Source: Cohnella panacarvi Gsoil 349 (GTDB lineage: Bacteria > Bacillota > Bacilli > Paenibacillales > Paenibacillaceae). Taken from it: a DNA stretch of 64,000 nt. The stretch lies in assembly GCF_000515335.1 (NCBI RefSeq), contig NZ_KI911563.1, forward strand, positions 711,576 through 775,575, written 5' to 3'. The notes under the pieces were generated by a model. It did no database searches. It was given only the letters and a program-made list of their open reading frames with translations, and was not told the origin of the DNA. Each line of letters starts with the position of its first letter. Within the stretch, counting starts at the first letter, position 1. Below are positions 1 to 8,163 of the stretch, piece by piece. The position numbers were made by a program, and so were the translations under genes.

Positions 1-613
1 ATTCCTTCGGCTTATTCGGCAGCACCTCGTAATAGGTTTTCAAGAACGCGGTAACGAGAGAAGCAGGAATGTGCGTCGTAGCATGGTCGGCCGGCAAGAA
101 GCCCAAGTCGAGCCCCGTAACCGCTTTGCCCTCGTGATCCCAAGAAGGGTGAACGTAGGTGATGTCCAGCTTGCGATAGCCTAAGTGGGACAGCACTTCG
201 CGGCGTACCGCCGGATGCATCGCGAGCACTTCGCCGAACGAATGGCTTGCCGTCGCTTGCGGGTTATAGATCTCTGCGAACATACCGTGCGCCACCGAAC
301 CCGAAGCGGCTTGCAGGCGAACCAAGTCCTTCTGCCGCTCCACGAACAGGAATCTCCCGATCCCTTTGCTTAATGCGCTGATGATGGTGAAATCCGTCAT
401 CGCGACGCGCAATTCCGGATAATACCGGTACTCGGTCGCGCCGACAACCTCTCCCCCTTCGATCGCCACGTAGACATGAATCGACGGATCGGCGATCGGC
501 TCCTTCCATAACTCGTACGCCAGCACTTCCTCCGGCGGGAAAATCTTCGTCATCATCCCGTGCATCGCCGCGAAATTCGGGTCTTCGATCGATTTGACAC
601 GAACGTACTCCAT
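1..613 (-). CDS. GNAT-like acetyltransferase, 3' end cut off by window
   Basis: The reading frame opens at an ATG (611-613) behind a GGAGGA ribosome site near 623-628 and runs off the left edge after about 204 codons. The protein begins MEYVRVKSIEDPNF and contains a stretch (VYVAIEGGEVVGATEYRYY) typical of the central beta strands of GNAT N-acetyltransferases. The acetyl-CoA loop is not clear. It follows another GNAT gene by 32 bp and a nitrilase gene, so the three are probably one transcript. The substrate is unknown. Assignment to the GNAT fold is moderately sure; activity is inferred. Confidence 0.6.
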   Translation of the reverse strand, partial: MEYVRVKSIEDPNFAAMHGMMTKIFPPEEVLAYELWKEPIADPSIHVYVAIEGGEVVGATEYRYYPELRVAMTDFTIISALSKGIGRFLFVERQKDLVRLQAASGSVAHGMFAEIYNPQATASHSFGEVLAMHPAVRREVLSHLGYRKLDITYVHPSWDHEGKAVTGLDLGFLPADHATTHIPASLVTAFLKTYYEVLPNKPKE

Positions 614-645
614 TCCAATATCCTCCTCTATATATTACCGTTTCC

Positions 646-1305
646 CTATCGTTTGAACGGGTTGCGCCATTCCATCAACGCCGCGTAGTCGGCGGACTGC
701 TCGTCTTCCAAGTAGTTCGGCACGACGCCGGCCGGCATCCTCCCGCAGCGCAGCAGGAACGTAATGACCGGGTCCTTCCGCTTGCCTTGCACGACCTGCT
801 CCAAGTATTCCTCGGCCGTCATGCGGTCCGACAACGCTCCGTATCCGGGCATGCGGCCGCCGCCTAGCAGCCTGTCGCATCCCAAATGGACAACCGTCTC
901 GTACATCGACTGCATGAGCCATTTACCCAACCCGAATCGGCGAAAGGCCGGCGACACGCAAAGATCGATGACATACAACGTTTCTCCGTCAGGCTGATGA
1001 GTTCTAATATATCCATTATCGGAAATCGTCGACCAATCATGCCGTTCGTACTCCTCAAGACGGATGCGCAGCGCCGTCATCGAGCCGACGATTCTTCCGT
1101 CGATCTCGGCGCAGATCGCTCCGTCCGGAAACCTCGTAACGTGTTCCGTTAACTGAGCTTCGTTCCACCAAAGCTCGGACGGATACGGCGGCGGAAAGCA
1201 TTCGGCCTGCAAATCGATTAACTTCCCGAAATCCGACGCTTCGTAGTTACGAATCATAACCGTGCGCATCGTCGTCCCGTCCGTCGCTTTGATCGTTTTC
1301 CGCAT
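646..1305 (-). CDS. GNAT family N-acetyltransferase
   Basis: A 219-residue protein with a good GNAT core: the region YVIDLCVSPAFRRFGLGKWL (about residues 110-130) carries the strand-4 and Q/R-x-x-G-x-G/A acetyl-CoA loop. The ATG at 1305 is chosen because GGGGAGG lies 10 bp upstream. The gene starts 24 bp after the stop of a carbon-nitrogen hydrolase. In Bacillus the YhcX protein joins a GNAT domain and a nitrilase domain in one chain; here the two are separate genes in the order nitrilase then GNAT. The acceptor molecule is not known. Confidence 0.8.
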   Translation of the reverse strand: MRKTIKATDGTTMRTVMIRNYEASDFGKLIDLQAECFPPPYPSELWWNEAQLTEHVTRFPDGAICAEIDGRIVGSMTALRIRLEEYERHDWSTISDNGYIRTHQPDGETLYVIDLCVSPAFRRFGLGKWLMQSMYETVVHLGCDRLLGGGRMPGYGALSDRMTAEEYLEQVVQGKRKDPVITFLLRCGRMPAGVVPNYLEDEQSADYAALMEWRNPFKR

Positions 1306-1329
1306 GCGGCAGCGGCCTCCCCTACTCGC

Positions 1330-2187
1330 TTATTTCCAATCCGTATACAGATCGGTTCGACGGTCTCGCCATGTCGTCACGGAGCCGGCCTTACGGACGT
1401 CCTCCAGCAGCGACAAATCCAAATCGGCGGTGATTAGCATATCCGCGTTGATCTCCCCTTCGCACAGGATGCCGCGCGGCGGAAAAGGAATATCGTTCGG
1501 CGTAATGACCGCCGCTTGTCCGTAATTCGCTCTCATGAAGTCGACTTTGCGCAGCGAACCGACCGTGCCGGTCGTCACGATGTACACTTGGTTCTCGACG
1601 GCCCGGGCATGACAGCAATAACGAACGCGGTAGAAACCGTGACGATCGTCCGTGCAAGACGGACAGAAAATGACGTCCGCGCCCTTCGCCCGCACCATTC
1701 GAACGATTTCCGGAAATTCGATGTCGTAGCAAGTCAACAAGCCGATCGTTCCGAAAGGAGTATCGAACACTTCTACGCCTTCGCCCGGCTCTACGTTCCA
1801 CGCTTCTTTCTCCGTCGGCGTAATATGCAGCTTATCTTGCGTCTTATAGGTACCGTCCGGAGCGAATAGGAAAGCGGAGTTTCGAAGCCGGTCGCCTTTT
1901 CTCGTCACATGGGTGCCGCCGATGATATAGACGCCGTAGCTTTTCGCCAATCCGCTGAACAGCGCGATATAAGAATCCGTATGGTCGGAAAGCATGCCGA
2001 TCGATTGACCTTTCCCGTCTACGTCGCCGATCGCGAGCAGCGGCGTCGTTACGAACTCGGGGAACAGTACGAATTCCGAGCCGTATTCCGAGGCGTTGCG
2101 AACGTAGTGGGTCGCTTGCTCCGCAAATTCGGCGAACGTCTCGCAATCCTGCAGTTGAAACTGAACGGCTGATACTCTCATTTTCAT
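1330..2187 (-). CDS. Carbon-nitrogen hydrolase (nitrilase superfamily)
   Basis: A 285-residue nitrilase-fold amidase. The catalytic Glu-Lys-Cys triad is visible as E44 in VLFPEF, K119 in TQDKLHI and C153 in LLTCYDIEFPE. Such enzymes hydrolyse carbon-nitrogen bonds of amides or carbamoyl compounds. The start at 2187 (ATGAAAATG) is preferred over an upstream in-frame start at 2253 because AGAAAGGAAG lies just upstream and the family begins close to MRVSAVQ. It is the first gene of a cluster with two GNAT genes. It resembles the C-terminal half of Bacillus YhcX; the exact substrate is unknown. Confidence 0.85.
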   Translation of the reverse strand: MKMRVSAVQFQLQDCETFAEFAEQATHYVRNASEYGSEFVLFPEFVTTPLLAIGDVDGKGQSIGMLSDHTDSYIALFSGLAKSYGVYIIGGTHVTRKGDRLRNSAFLFAPDGTYKTQDKLHITPTEKEAWNVEPGEGVEVFDTPFGTIGLLTCYDIEFPEIVRMVRAKGADVIFCPSCTDDRHGFYRVRYCCHARAVENQVYIVTTGTVGSLRKVDFMRANYGQAAVITPNDIPFPPRGILCEGEINADMLITADLDLSLLEDVRKAGSVTTWRDRRTDLYTDWK

Positions 2188-2413
2188 CGGGTGAACTTCC
2201 TTTCTGCTACGCGTATCTCTCATTATCTTAGCTACATGGTAGACGTTCAGCAAGCGTCGCGGTCGCCGGCAACGTCAAAAACACCGAGCTGGCGGCGTAC
2301 GCGGCGCCCTGCTCGGTTATGAGAATTTTCTCATCGTTTTTTAAGAAAGGGCTTCGAATGCCCTGTTCACGCTTTTTTTTCTCTCTTTGGGAAACGTTAG
2401 GAAACTTCGAGTT

Positions 2414-2422
2414 TGCTATACT
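2414..2422 (+). promoter_or_regulatory. Possible extended -10 promoter for NlpC/P60 gene
   Basis: TTTGCTATACT holds an extended -10 (TG-n-TATACT) about 47 bp before the NlpC/P60 start. No good -35 is seen at 17 bp. The rest of the 281-bp gap 2188-2468 holds only an AT-rich hairpin near 2319-2334 (ATGAGAA/TTCTCAT arms). Confidence 0.3.
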
Positions 2423-2468
2423 CGGTTGAGCAAGCGACACGAAACTCACTATACGGAGGGATTCCAAC

Positions 2469-2954
2469 ATGAATCTTCAACATACGCTCATTCGTAAAGT
2501 ACTTACGGTCAGCCTTGGCGCGGTAATTGGATTTACCGGCATCGCGATTGGACAAGCTCAGCCAGCGGCGGCGGCTACGAAAGCAGACAAAATCGTCAGC
2601 CTGGGCAATAAATATCTCGGAGTCAAGTACCGCTTCGGCTCGCCGTCCGGCAGAACTTCCACTTTCGACTGTTCTAGCTTTACTCAATATATTTACGGCA
2701 AATACGGCATTAAGCTGCCTCGCGTCTCCAGCGACCAGGCTAAAAAAGGTTACCGCGTATCGAAGTCCAATCTGAAAAAAGGCGACCTCGTCTTTTTCTC
2801 TACGAAACGCACGGGCAAGAAAATCGGCCACGTCGGCGTTTATACCGGCAAAGGCAAGATGCTTCACACGTACGGAGCGCCTGGCGTCACCTATTCGAGC
2901 ATCAACTCCAGCTACTGGAAGGCTCACTACGTTACCGCCCGTCGCGTACTTTAA
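2469..2954 (+). CDS. Secreted NlpC/P60 cysteine endopeptidase
   Basis: A 161-residue exported protein. Residues 1-36 form a signal peptide (basic start, hydrophobic core, cleavage probably after AAAA). The rest is one NlpC/P60 domain with catalytic Cys in STFDCSSFTQY and His in KIGHVGVYTGKG, followed by a second His in MLHTYG. The family cleaves gamma-D-Glu-meso-DAP or similar bonds in peptidoglycan. There is no SH3 or LysM wall-binding domain, so this is a minimal form. The ATG sits 9 bp after TACGGAGGGA. It is monocistronic: a terminator follows. Confidence 0.9.
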   Translation: MNLQHTLIRKVLTVSLGAVIGFTGIAIGQAQPAAAATKADKIVSLGNKYLGVKYRFGSPSGRTSTFDCSSFTQYIYGKYGIKLPRVSSDQAKKGYRVSKSNLKKGDLVFFSTKRTGKKIGHVGVYTGKGKMLHTYGAPGVTYSSINSSYWKAHYVTARRVL

Positions 2955-2984
2955 TAACGTCTAGTCTGCGCGCAATGTTGCACG

Positions 2985-3026
2985 AAAAAACCGGCAAATT
3001 CGGGAAATCCGAAATGCCGGTTTTTG
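2985..3026. terminator. Bidirectional terminator between NlpC/P60 and histidine kinase genes
   Basis: The arms AAAAACCGGCA and TGCCGGTTTTT enclose an inner TTCGGG/TCCGAA pairing, with A and T tracts on both sides. It can end the plus-strand peptidase transcript and the minus-strand kinase transcript. Confidence 0.85.
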
Positions 3027-3045
3027 TTTGCGTTCTATGTTGTTG

Positions 3046-4395
3046 TCACCGGTTGCGGGGCAACTGGATCGAGATCGTCGTTCCGTTGCCCGGCTTGCTG
3101 TACACGTCGACTTTGCCCTCGTGCATATCGATGATCTTCTTCGCGATGGACAAACCGAGACCGCTGCCGCCCGTCGTGCGTCGGCGCGCGTCGTCCACGC
3201 GGTAGAAACGCTCGAACAAGTAAGGAATTTCGTACTCGGGAACGCCGATCCCGTAATCCGTCACTTCGATCTTGACGGAGGATTTCGCCGCTCGTACGCG
3301 GACGTCGATCGGTTCCTTGCTGTATTTGATCGCATTGTCGATCAGAATGAGAAGCAACTGGCGGATTTTATCCTTGTCCCCGCGCATCTTGACGTTGCCG
3401 TCCGAATGAACGCGGATTTCCCGTTGGAACGTCGTGCCGAGCGTCTCGGACAGCTCGCGGATAACGCCGTACACGTCGAATCTGTCCATCTTGAGCCAAG
3501 CGTCCTGCTCCGCTTCGGCGAGCGTCAGCATCGACCGGATAAGGTTCTGCAGCCGCTGCGTTTCCTTCGAGATCGCTTCGATCGCCTCGTCGCGCACCTC
3601 GGCGTTGTCTCTGCCCCAACGCTTCAGCATATCCGCATAGCTGGAAATGACCGTCAGCGGCGTCTTGAGCTCGTGGGAAGCGTCGGCCACGAAGTGCTTC
3701 TGATGCTCGATCGTTCGATCCAGCCGTTCGATCATTTGGTTGAACGCACGAACGAGCTGCTGAAGCTCGACGGATTCTTCCCTTCCGCTTAGCTTCACGA
3801 CCTGCAGCTTGCCGCTTCGGTCGATTTCCCGCATCGTCTGCACCATCTGACCGATCGGCCCCGTTAATCGCGACGTGAACCATAGCGTACCGAATATCGC
3901 GAACACGACCGCTCCGATGCTCGTTACGCTTAGCGCGCCGACAAGAATTTGCAAATAGCTGTCCAGCACCGTAAGTCTGCGGGCCGCCTCGATCGTCCCG
4001 ATGAAATGTCCTTGATCGAATAGCGGAACGGTCAAATAAATAATCCGTTGTCCATTGATCTGGCGCGTTTCGGACATCATGGACGAGCTGGCGATCGCAG
4101 GTTGCGAAAGCAGTTCTCTATCGCCGATCTGATTGACGACTTGTCCGTCCGCCGTTACGATCCGCATCATCTCGTTCGCGTTATACAGATCGATAAGCAC
4201 CTTCGGATCATCCAGCCCGCGCATGTTCTTCTGGCGAATCGAATCCAGGACGAGGTCCGTCTTATTCGTCATGAGAGCAAGTTCGCCGCGCGTCGTAACG
4301 CGAATGACGAAGAAATAAACGAAGATGTTGTACAGAATCAGGATGAAGATTAACCAGAAAACGGTGAATAGCGTAAACCGCGACCGCAGTGTCAT
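3046..4395 (-). CDS. Sensor histidine kinase (ArlS/CssS-like)
   Basis: A 449-residue membrane kinase. Transmembrane segments lie at about 8-31 and 151-174 with an extracytoplasmic domain of about 120 residues between them. HAMP follows (175-228), then HisKA with H241 in DASHELKTPL, then the ATPase with N box DNAIKYS, G1 DYGIGVP and G2 GGSGLGLS. Its start overlaps the stop of the response regulator gene by 4 bp (ATGA), so the pair is translationally coupled. A chromate-transporter gene lies just upstream in the same direction, so the signal could be a metal-oxyanion or envelope stress; that is inference. Confidence 0.93.
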   Translation of the reverse strand: MTLRSRFTLFTVFWLIFILILYNIFVYFFVIRVTTRGELALMTNKTDLVLDSIRQKNMRGLDDPKVLIDLYNANEMMRIVTADGQVVNQIGDRELLSQPAIASSSMMSETRQINGQRIIYLTVPLFDQGHFIGTIEAARRLTVLDSYLQILVGALSVTSIGAVVFAIFGTLWFTSRLTGPIGQMVQTMREIDRSGKLQVVKLSGREESVELQQLVRAFNQMIERLDRTIEHQKHFVADASHELKTPLTVISSYADMLKRWGRDNAEVRDEAIEAISKETQRLQNLIRSMLTLAEAEQDAWLKMDRFDVYGVIRELSETLGTTFQREIRVHSDGNVKMRGDKDKIRQLLLILIDNAIKYSKEPIDVRVRAAKSSVKIEVTDYGIGVPEYEIPYLFERFYRVDDARRRTTGGSGLGLSIAKKIIDMHEGKVDVYSKPGNGTTISIQLPRNR

Positions 4396-5090
4396 GCATC
4401 CGGCTCCTTCAGCATGTAGCCTACGCCGCGCACCGTGTGCAGCAGCTTATGGCGGTATCCTTTGTCCATCTTCTGGCGCAAGTAACGGATATAGACGTCC
4501 ACGACGTTCGTATCCCCGATATATTCATAACCCCACACGTCCGATAAAATCTCGTCTCTCGTCTTTTCCGTGTTTTTATGACGCGCCAAGTAAAGGAGCA
4601 GCTCGAATTCCCTCGGGGTCAGATCGATGGAAACGTCTTTGCGGTACACTTTGCGCGTTAGCAGCTCGATAGTCAAATCGCCGATTTTGATGACGTCCTC
4701 GTTCTCCCCTTCGCGGGAAGCCTGGAAAATACGCAGCAGGTTTCTGACGCGGGCGAGCAGCTCTTCCATCGCGAAAGGCTTAGTAATATAATCGTTCGCT
4801 CCATGTTCGAATCCGCTTACTTTGTCCGGAACCGTGTCCCTTGCCGTCAGCAGGATCACGGGCACCGCGCGGTCGTTCTGTCGCAGACGGCGCAGAACCT
4901 CGATTCCGTTGAGCTCGGGAAGCATGACGTCGAGCAGAATGAGGCTCCATTCGCCGCTGACGGCCATCTCGAGACCGGTGCGGCCGTCGGCAGCGCGCCC
5001 GACGGTATAGCTTTCATGCTCCAGTTCCAGTTGCAATATTCTCGCGATCGAATCCTCGTCTTCAATGATTAATATTTTCTCGTTGTTCAT
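4392..5090 (-). CDS. OmpR-family response regulator
   Basis: A 232-residue two-domain regulator. The receiver has acidic residues EDED at 10-13, the phosphoacceptor D54 in LLDVMLP and the lysine in YITKPF. The C-terminal winged helix (about 130-228) ends in HTVRGVGYMLKEP, as in the ArlR/OmpR group. It starts 12 bp after the chrA stop and overlaps the kinase by 4 bp. It is the partner of the kinase at 3046-4395. The palindrome upstream of chrA (6354-6373) is one candidate target. Confidence 0.93.
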   Translation of the reverse strand: MNNEKILIIEDEDSIARILQLELEHESYTVGRAADGRTGLEMAVSGEWSLILLDVMLPELNGIEVLRRLRQNDRAVPVILLTARDTVPDKVSGFEHGANDYITKPFAMEELLARVRNLLRIFQASREGENEDVIKIGDLTIELLTRKVYRKDVSIDLTPREFELLLYLARHKNTEKTRDEILSDVWGYEYIGDTNVVDVYIRYLRQKMDKGYRHKLLHTVRGVGYMLKEPDA

Positions 5091-5102
5091 CTTGCGTTCA
5101 CC

Positions 5103-6293
5103 TCACGAATATACGATCCAGCCGCAGACGGCTGCTAGCAGAACGATTAACCACGGCGGGCAACGCCAGCTCGAAAGCATGACGAAACCGATGATGACGA
5201 ACGTAAAGTCCGTTGCGCCCTCAACCGTGCTTGTAAATACGGGCGTGTACAGTGCGGCAAGCAACACGCCGACGACCGCCGCATTAACACCCGCGACGAC
5301 TGCCCGCGTACGGCGATGCGCGCGAAGCTTGGACCAGAACGGCAATACGCCCGCGACAAGAAGAAAGGACGGCAAAAAAATGAATAAGAGCATGACGACC
5401 GCGCGGAGAACGCCTTCGCCTCCAGGCGCGGATACGGCCCCAATATAAGCCGCGAACGTGAACAAAGGGCCTGGCACCGCTTGCGCGGCGCCGTAACCGG
5501 CCAGAAACTGCTGCTCGTTCAAGATGCCTTGCGGAACCGTCTCTTCGTGCAACATCGGCAGAACGACGTGTCCGCCGCCGAAGACGAGCGATCCGGTACG
5601 GTAACCGATATCCGCGAGCTGCGCCATCATACTAGGATGCCATGAAGCCAGAACAGGCAAAGCACCGAGTAGGACGATGAATAGAAGCAAGCATATAACC
5701 GCAGGCGTCGGCCTCATGCCGCTATCCGGCGAATGATGCTCGTCCGCTAAAGGTTGAGGTTGGATGAAATAAGCCCCGACGACCCCGCAAAGCAGCAGCG
5801 GCACGATCTGTCCGAGCGCGCCCGGCCACGTTAATGCGATAACGGCGGTAAGGGCGGCCATCGAGATTCGGGTTCGGTCAGGCGTTAGCGTGCGTCCCAT
5901 GCTCCATACCGCCTGCGCGACGACGGCCACGGCCGCCAGCTTCAGACCGTGAAGCCATCCGGCATCGGCGAAGTCGTTGTTGTTCATGGAAAGGGCGAAT
6001 AGGATCAACAATAGCGCCGAAGGGATCGTAAAGCCCAGCCATGCGGCGACCCCGCCAAGCAGGCCTGCCCGTCTAATTCCGACGGCAATCCCTAGCTGAC
6101 TGCTGGCCGGTCCGGGAAGAAACTGGCATAACGCCGTCAATTCCGCGAATGACTCGTTGGAAAGCCAGCCTTTGCGGTCAACGAACTCGCGCCGGAAATA
6201 TCCGATATGCGCGACGGGGCCGCCGAACGAAGTCAACCCGAGCTTCAGCGCGGTTAACCCCGCTTCGAGCGGACGATAGAGGCTCCCAGCCAT
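5103..6293 (-). CDS. chrA: Chromate transporter, two-domain (ChrA)
   Basis: A 396-residue inner-membrane protein with two CHR domains. The N-terminal repeat has SFGGPVAHIGYFRREFV and LPGPASSQLG; the C-terminal repeat has FGGGHVVLPML and AVPGPLFTFAAYIGA. The paired motifs mark the long-chain CHR family, which exports chromate or sulfate-like oxyanions. The ATG at 6293 follows GGGAG and is preferred over a TTG 36 bp upstream. It is the first gene of an apparent chrA-regulator-kinase operon, an arrangement I do not know as standard for chrA. Confidence 0.9.
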   Translation of the reverse strand: MAGSLYRPLEAGLTALKLGLTSFGGPVAHIGYFRREFVDRKGWLSNESFAELTALCQFLPGPASSQLGIAVGIRRAGLLGGVAAWLGFTIPSALLLILFALSMNNNDFADAGWLHGLKLAAVAVVAQAVWSMGRTLTPDRTRISMAALTAVIALTWPGALGQIVPLLLCGVVGAYFIQPQPLADEHHSPDSGMRPTPAVICLLLFIVLLGALPVLASWHPSMMAQLADIGYRTGSLVFGGGHVVLPMLHEETVPQGILNEQQFLAGYGAAQAVPGPLFTFAAYIGAVSAPGGEGVLRAVVMLLFIFLPSFLLVAGVLPFWSKLRAHRRTRAVVAGVNAAVVGVLLAALYTPVFTSTVEGATDFTFVIIGFVMLSSWRCPPWLIVLLAAVCGWIVYS

Positions 6294-6353
6294 CTTGTGC
6301 TCTCCCTTGTCTACAGCGACTGACGACAATATCGCGGCGTATGTTGCGCCGCT

Positions 6354-6373
6354 TTGTACGACTTTTCGTACAA
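6354..6373. promoter_or_regulatory. Perfect palindrome in chrA leader
   Basis: TTGTACGA and its exact complement TCGTACAA are separated by 4 bp. The element lies about 10-30 bp downstream of the predicted chrA start site. It could be an operator or a short RNA hairpin; it lacks a T tract, so it is not a terminator. Confidence 0.45.
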
Positions 6374-6388
6374 GACGGTTACCCCTTT

Positions 6389-6397
6389 ATTGTACCA
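6389..6397 (-). promoter_or_regulatory. Predicted extended -10 promoter of chrA operon
   Basis: On the minus strand TGGTACAAT is an extended -10 (TG-n-TACAAT), about 95 bp before the chrA start and inside the gap after the kinase gene. The -35 region is weak. Confidence 0.4.
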
Positions 6398-6429
6398 CGA
6401 CTGTCAAAGTTGCGAAAAACGCGACGGGG

Positions 6430-8043
6430 TTAGCCGATCGACTTCACTAACGCGACCAATAGCCTCTTGAGCGATGCGTCAAGAGGTTGAGCGATGCTCC
6501 GATCTTCGGACAAACCCTGTCCTCTCCATAGCGCAGCAAGCATGGCTCCGCTGTCTACTTGCGGTACCAACGCGGCCGGCATCGCGGGGAACAGCTCCAA
6601 CCAAGCTTTACGCCCTGGGAAAGACTGATCGCGGTTGGCGATCCAATCGAATGCGACCTGCCGCCTTCCTTCCTTGCCCCCTGCGGCCTGCAACGAGATG
6701 CATGCTTGCTGCCTGAGCCTCGTCCATTTCGTCGGGAGGCAGTCCGCTACCATCCAGATACGGTCAGCCGTATCGCGCAGCCAATCTTGCGTCTTGGCGT
6801 CCGTCCATCGGCTGGACACGTCGAGCAGCACGATCGGCACGCCAAGTTTGCGAAGCCACTGAGAGAATGCGGAACCCGGCTCTTGTCCGGCACTCTGGTT
6901 GCTCGGATCGATCGGATAATAAGCAGCCGATCCCTCCCGCCAGGCTGGCGCCGATGGTTGTATGCCGGACGCGTCCGCGAAGACGGCAACTTTCGGCATG
7001 CGCTTCTCCCCGTCGAGCAACGTATAAAGCTCCGCATCTTCGATGATGCCGGGGCATTCGACTAGCGCATGAGATAATCCGGCGCGATTCAAAGCCGCCG
7101 ATGCGGCATGAGCGGTGAAAGTCGCCCCGCCGCCGGGGTAAGCCGACGCGACCGCGACGACGATGACGCTTTCCTCGCCTTGCGAAAGTTCGCTATTGCC
7201 GGGATAGGGCGTCTCCGCAGGTCGGTAATCCTTACCGACCTGCGGCCCGATGATCATTAATTCTTCTCGAAGCTGTCCCGCCGATTGAGGCCGCTTATTC
7301 AGATCCGAAGACAGCAACCGTTCCAACTGGACGATGAACGTTCCCGGCACGTCTCCCTGCAACGCCGAGCGCATGCTTCCGCTATGCCGCATGGCGAAGC
7401 GGCCGCCGGACAACAGGAAATAAGCTAACGCCCCCAACGCGTACAGATCGGTCCGCGAGTCGGACTGCTCGCCCCGAAGCTGCTCGGGCGCCGCGAAACC
7501 CGGCGTGCCGAGCTGCAACGTATCGGATGTCTCGCCGGGACGAAACCGCCGGGCGATGCCGAAGTCAACGAGCACCGCTTGATCGTTCCGATCGATCAGC
7601 ACGTTGGACGGCTTCAAGTCCCGGAAGACGATCGGCGGAGACTGAGCATGCAAATAAGCAAGCACGTCGCATAGCTGTATGAGGTATTTCAGCACGAGTC
7701 GGAAGGGCAGCCTCAAGCCGAAGCGTTCGAACCGTTCGGCCAGCGTATCTCCGGCGATATAGTCCATAACGATGCAAGCAAGCCCGTCCGCATCCGGCGG
7801 ATAATAATCGACGATGGCCGGCAGATGCGGATGCGACAAGCCGCACATGAGCCTCGCCTCCGACACGAACGCATCCCTTTCCTCCGGAAGCGGTTTCGTC
7901 AGCTTAAGCGCGACTTGCTTCCCGTTCAGCCGCATATCCTCGGCAAGATAGACTCTCCCCATGCCGCCTTTGCCGATCTGCATCCCGACGCGGTACCGAC
8001 CCGCGAATAACTCCCCCGTTCCAAGCAATCCGACCGATTCCAT
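6430..8043 (-). CDS. Ser/Thr protein kinase with degenerate P-loop C-terminal domain
   Basis: A 537-residue soluble protein. The N-terminal Hanks kinase (about 17-280) has the glycine loop IGKGGMG, K47 in VALKL, the catalytic loop FRDLKPSN with D142, and DFG with D160. No transmembrane segment or PASTA repeat is present, unlike PrkC. From about residue 300 a second domain begins VIVVAVASAYPGGGATFTA, which reads like a ParA/MinD-type P loop that has lost the Walker lysines. The ATG at 8043 follows GGGGAGG by 9 bp; 37 codons of open frame upstream overlap the terminator at 8083-8140 and are rejected. It is probably monocistronic. Substrates are unknown. Confidence 0.85.
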   Translation of the reverse strand: MESVGLLGTGELFAGRYRVGMQIGKGGMGRVYLAEDMRLNGKQVALKLTKPLPEERDAFVSEARLMCGLSHPHLPAIVDYYPPDADGLACIVMDYIAGDTLAERFERFGLRLPFRLVLKYLIQLCDVLAYLHAQSPPIVFRDLKPSNVLIDRNDQAVLVDFGIARRFRPGETSDTLQLGTPGFAAPEQLRGEQSDSRTDLYALGALAYFLLSGGRFAMRHSGSMRSALQGDVPGTFIVQLERLLSSDLNKRPQSAGQLREELMIIGPQVGKDYRPAETPYPGNSELSQGEESVIVVAVASAYPGGGATFTAHAASAALNRAGLSHALVECPGIIEDAELYTLLDGEKRMPKVAVFADASGIQPSAPAWREGSAAYYPIDPSNQSAGQEPGSAFSQWLRKLGVPIVLLDVSSRWTDAKTQDWLRDTADRIWMVADCLPTKWTRLRQQACISLQAAGGKEGRRQVAFDWIANRDQSFPGRKAWLELFPAMPAALVPQVDSGAMLAALWRGQGLSEDRSIAQPLDASLKRLLVALVKSIG

Positions 8044-8082
8044 ATGAACACGCCTCCCCATGACTTTGATAACGGAACCCAA

Positions 8083-8140
8083 CAAAAAATCCCGCACGTC
8101 AAGCGTAACGCCTATTTCTAGGCACGCTTCGGTGCGGGAT
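8083..8140 (-). terminator. Terminator of the repair operon
   Basis: On the minus strand a GC-rich stem (ATCCCGCAC paired with GTGCGGGAT, inner GCCTA/TAGGC arms) is followed by TTTTTTG. It ends the transcript of the methyltransferase at 8164-9189 and the genes before it. Confidence 0.85.
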
Positions 8141-8163
8141 GCTTTCCCGTTCAACTTATGCGA

